Below are positions 61,452-64,000 of a stretch of DNA of 64,000 bases, one piece after another. The position numbers were made by a program, and so were the translations under genes. The stretch's first letter is position 1; each line of letters begins with the position of its first letter. The notes beneath the pieces are model-generated. The model ran no database searches and was not told where the DNA came from. It saw only the letters and a program-made list of their open reading frames with translations. The stretch comes from Incurvaria masculella (Eukaryota > Arthropoda > Insecta > Lepidoptera > Incurvariidae), in NCBI GenBank assembly GCA_946894095.1, contig OX335665.1, forward strand, positions 9,682,001 through 9,746,000. Reading direction: 5' to 3'.

Positions 61452-61618
61452 CACGGTTCATGAGATAGAGCGCTGTGACAGACGGACGGACGGACGGACA
61501 GCGGAAGCTTAGTAATATAGTATATGAGATAGAGCGCTGTGACAGACGGACGGACGGACGGACAGCGGAAGCTTAGTAATATAGTATCCGTTGGGTTTGG
61601 GTACGGAACCCTAACAAG
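61452..61618 (-). mobile_element. Dispersed CGGCCAAGTGCGAG repeat, copy 5 (partial)
   Basis: ACGGTTCATGAGATAGAGCG, GACGGACGGACGGAC and GGTACGGAACCCTAAC; a segment of about 66 bp containing GAGATAGAGCGCTGTGACAG is duplicated in tandem. Confidence 0.7.
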
Positions 61619-61899
61619 GCAAAACAACGAATCTCCAGAACCGCTGAGCTTCTGAATTTCTCGTTCTTCCATTGTTCCGGAGAGTCTGTTTCTTGCGTAA
61701 GTGTTGTATGAAAATGTGTACATATCGGTCTCGTGTATCCCCTTAACAGTTGAATTTTGTAAAATCACAAGCGAGCCTTTTCGTCGTAAAAAGAAGTCAC
61801 TGAAAATTTTTAGTTCCTAGGATAATTGGTTTCGGAGATCTCAACATGAGTGGTTTTCGCTTAAATGTGTTCATTTTGACCTGTTTTACCCCCCTAATA

Positions 61900-62365
61900 G
61901 TAGAATTTTCAAAAATATTCTCTTCGTAAACATTCCCATCTCAAACAAAACCTACTCTGACATTTCTTGGTTCAGCGGCTCCAGAGATAGAAATGTGTAC
62001 AATTTGCCCTCTTTTACCCCCTTCAATACCCCCAACAGTTCAATTAAAAAAAAACCTCTCATACTGAGCAATCTCACCCGTAAAGAAAGCTACTGTAACT
62101 AAAAAATCACATTTCTGGGTTCGCGGGCTTAAGAAATTCGATGTTTGTTGTATTTAAGTACCAAACTACTGAACCGATTTTGATAAAAAAAAAATGGGAC
62201 CAACTAGAAAGTATACCCTTTCGAACAAAAAAAGATTTTTTCAAATCGGTTCAGGGGTCTTCGAGTAATCGGTGAACATACATAAAAAAAAAAAGAGAAA
62301 AAAAAAAAAAAAAAAGATTCCGACGAATTGAGAACCTCCTCCTTTTTTTCGAAGTCGGTTAAAAA
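61900..62365. mobile_element. Retrotransposon 3' region with A-rich tract
   Basis: AACTACTGAACCGATTTTGAT, TATACCCTTTCGAAC and a long A-rich run, ending in ATTGAGAACCTCCTCCTTTTT. The last motif recurs inverted near 48568-48600. No ORF survives. Confidence 0.5.
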
Positions 62366-63013
62366 CGCCTACACAGTTAAAATGCCGCGGCTTTGCAACA
62401 CCAGGCTGCCGAGCTTTGTTATATTTAAAAAATCATTGTTTGTACAATATACCTGAATTTCTTATCATATTTGACCCATTTAGTTTATAAAAGTTCATAT
62501 CTTTGGTACCGTACCAGACCGGTCAAATGAAATCCGTAGATATTTTAGTAGACAAATCAAATTTATTACTCATAATGCTAGTTACCGGTATAAAGTTTTA
62601 CATTATTTTAAACTTTCATAACTATAACAATCCCATGTTTTAAATAAAATTTAGATTAAAAAAACATATAAAGTAAGGTTTTTAGCAATGTTTAGATGAG
62701 CGCATTACCTTTACATTCCGTTCTCTATAGTTATAAACACATTGAGAACCAACCAGAGTTTAAAAAAACATAATATTATCAAGAGTTTTTATGCAGTGTT
62801 GACATTCTAATATGCACATACCAACTTGAGGAATACCCACGCTCAATATTGACAGGCTCTGGTAATGATTACATATTCCTACTTTTAAAAACTAATTTCT
62901 GATGTACGGGTTAACACGACACTTGGCTCAGAATTGGATCCTCCTCCCGCTGCCCTGCGCGGAGCGCTGACCACAGTGTCTGTTAGGTAAATCACTGTAC
63001 CGCGTTTGCTTTT

Positions 63014-63305
63014 TAGGGTTCCGCACCGAAAGGGTGAAAACGGAACCCTATTACTAAGCCTCCGCTGTCCGTCCGTCCGTCCGTCCGTCCGTCCGTCCGT
63101 CCGTCCGTCCGTCCGTCCGTCCGTCCGACCGTCTGTCACAGGGCTGTATCTCATGAACCGTAATAGGTAGGCAGCTGAAATTTTCACCGAGTGTGTATTT
63201 ATTTTGCCGCTATAACAAGGTAAAATAAAAAAATAATAAAAATTAAAGGGGGTCCCCATACAAAAAACGTGATTTTTTGGTGTTGATGGTACGGAACCGA
63301 TGGCC
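63014..63305 (+). mobile_element. Dispersed CGGCCAAGTGCGAG repeat, copy 6
   Basis: AGGGTTCCGCACCG...GAACCCTATTACTAAG, a long CCGT run (63067-63127), CACCGAGTGTGTATTTATTTTG, ACGTGATTTTTTGG and GGTACGGAACCGATGGCCGG. Confidence 0.75.
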
Positions 63306-64000
63306 GGTGTTTTTTTACTCCACTTCTCCTCTGGTAAAATGGGAGGTTCTAAGGCACCTAACTCCTACCGCTCAGGTCATGGGTGTGTTTGTTTGAAAGA
63401 TCTCTCAAAAATTGTAGTCGATTTAACTTTGGTTCCCAAAATTTTAAAGGTCCCTATTATACTGTTTTTTCTTTTCTTTTAGTTGGTTCCTGGGATCATG
63501 ACCACAATGCAAAATCAGCTCTATATGGCAAGTTTAAGTTTCAGCAACGCCTCAGCTGATATTGTGCCGCCCTTATCCCACAGTATATAATACAGGGGCA
63601 GTTGTCTAATGGAGTACCATCTATCGTCAACTGTTGTAGTAACAAAAACATTTTCTCTGGGAGCCGTGGGGTGGCGCTACTAGGGCCTAATGTGTCGTCA
63701 TATTATCCTGTTTACAGCACCACAGATTACTCATATTAGCACCGAGTTCTTGTATGAGTAAAACAAAGCATAGTATTCCATCAAGTTTGTCTTGCAACCA
63801 TCAATTTTCAAAAATAGTGGCTTTGAAATTTTATTTGGTCGGGAGTGACCTTTTGTGCGATGATTTTGACTGATCTGGCTTTAATCATACACTGAGGTTG
63901 CTGTACTCTCGTGCAACAAGTGGTAGCGGCCATGGATTTGATTTGACTTCTCGGAGTGCAGGACAGAGGTATCCTGCACCCTGTATATTACCCCCAAGGA
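63306..64000. other. Non-coding end of window
   Basis: No gene, RNA or repeat recognised with confidence on either strand. Confidence 0.3.

Overview
The window is nuclear DNA of an insect, almost certainly a moth or butterfly. Genes are split into short GC-rich exons inside long AT-rich introns. Dispersed repeats fill the introns. The proteins are typical of Lepidoptera: AKR2E-like aldo-keto reductases, an AHCYL/IRBIT-type protein and an immulectin-like dual C-type lectin. There are no operons or bacterial features.

Layout. 1-5.5 kb: terminal-inverted-repeat elements and hairpins, no gene. 5.5-12.9 kb (+): aldo-keto reductase gene 1, seven exons, 333 codons. 12.9-16.1 kb: repeats and a decayed reverse-transcriptase fragment. 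16.0-25.7 kb (+): aldo-keto reductase gene 2, a tandem paralogue with the same seven-exon plan, 332 codons. 25.9-28 kb: an RTE-like tail, a 13-bp minisatellite and a long-TIR element. 31.05-45.64 kb (-): the last ten coding exons of an AHCYL (S-adenosylhomocysteine hydrolase-like / IRBIT) gene, 451 residues; its N-terminal exon(s) were not found. It converges tail to tail with the reductases, and its 3' UTR probably runs below 31 kb. 36.36-37.28 kb (-): an intronless C-type lectin with one frameshift, nested in an AHCYL intron. 45.6-64 kb: mostly repeats, with a CpG-rich block near 52.0-52.5 kb and a small PHD-finger-like ORF near 59.6-59.8 kb.

The most unusual signal is a recurring architecture. 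In four exons of three genes on both strands (AKR1 exon 5, AKR2 exon 6, AHCYL visible exons 1, 7 and 9: five arrays in all) the intron just downstream of the 5' splice site is filled by a tandem array. Its unit is the 3' part of the upstream exon, that exon's own GT splice donor, and about 30-70 nt of intron. Unit lengths are 161, 164-165, 222, 161 and 178 bp, with 3 to 9 extra copies. None of the units carries a convincing 3' splice site, so each array multiplies 5' splice sites and exon tails but not usable exons. Another AHCYL exon (visible exon 8) has a purely intronic 77-bp array starting about 24 nt past its donor, and visible exon 4 has a decayed tail copy in its intron. Several arrays end in short matches to the exon-internal breakpoint, which suggests slippage or unequal exchange between an exon and its own intron. 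All gene models here were read by eye from splice consensus, reading frame and family knowledge; nothing was run against a database.
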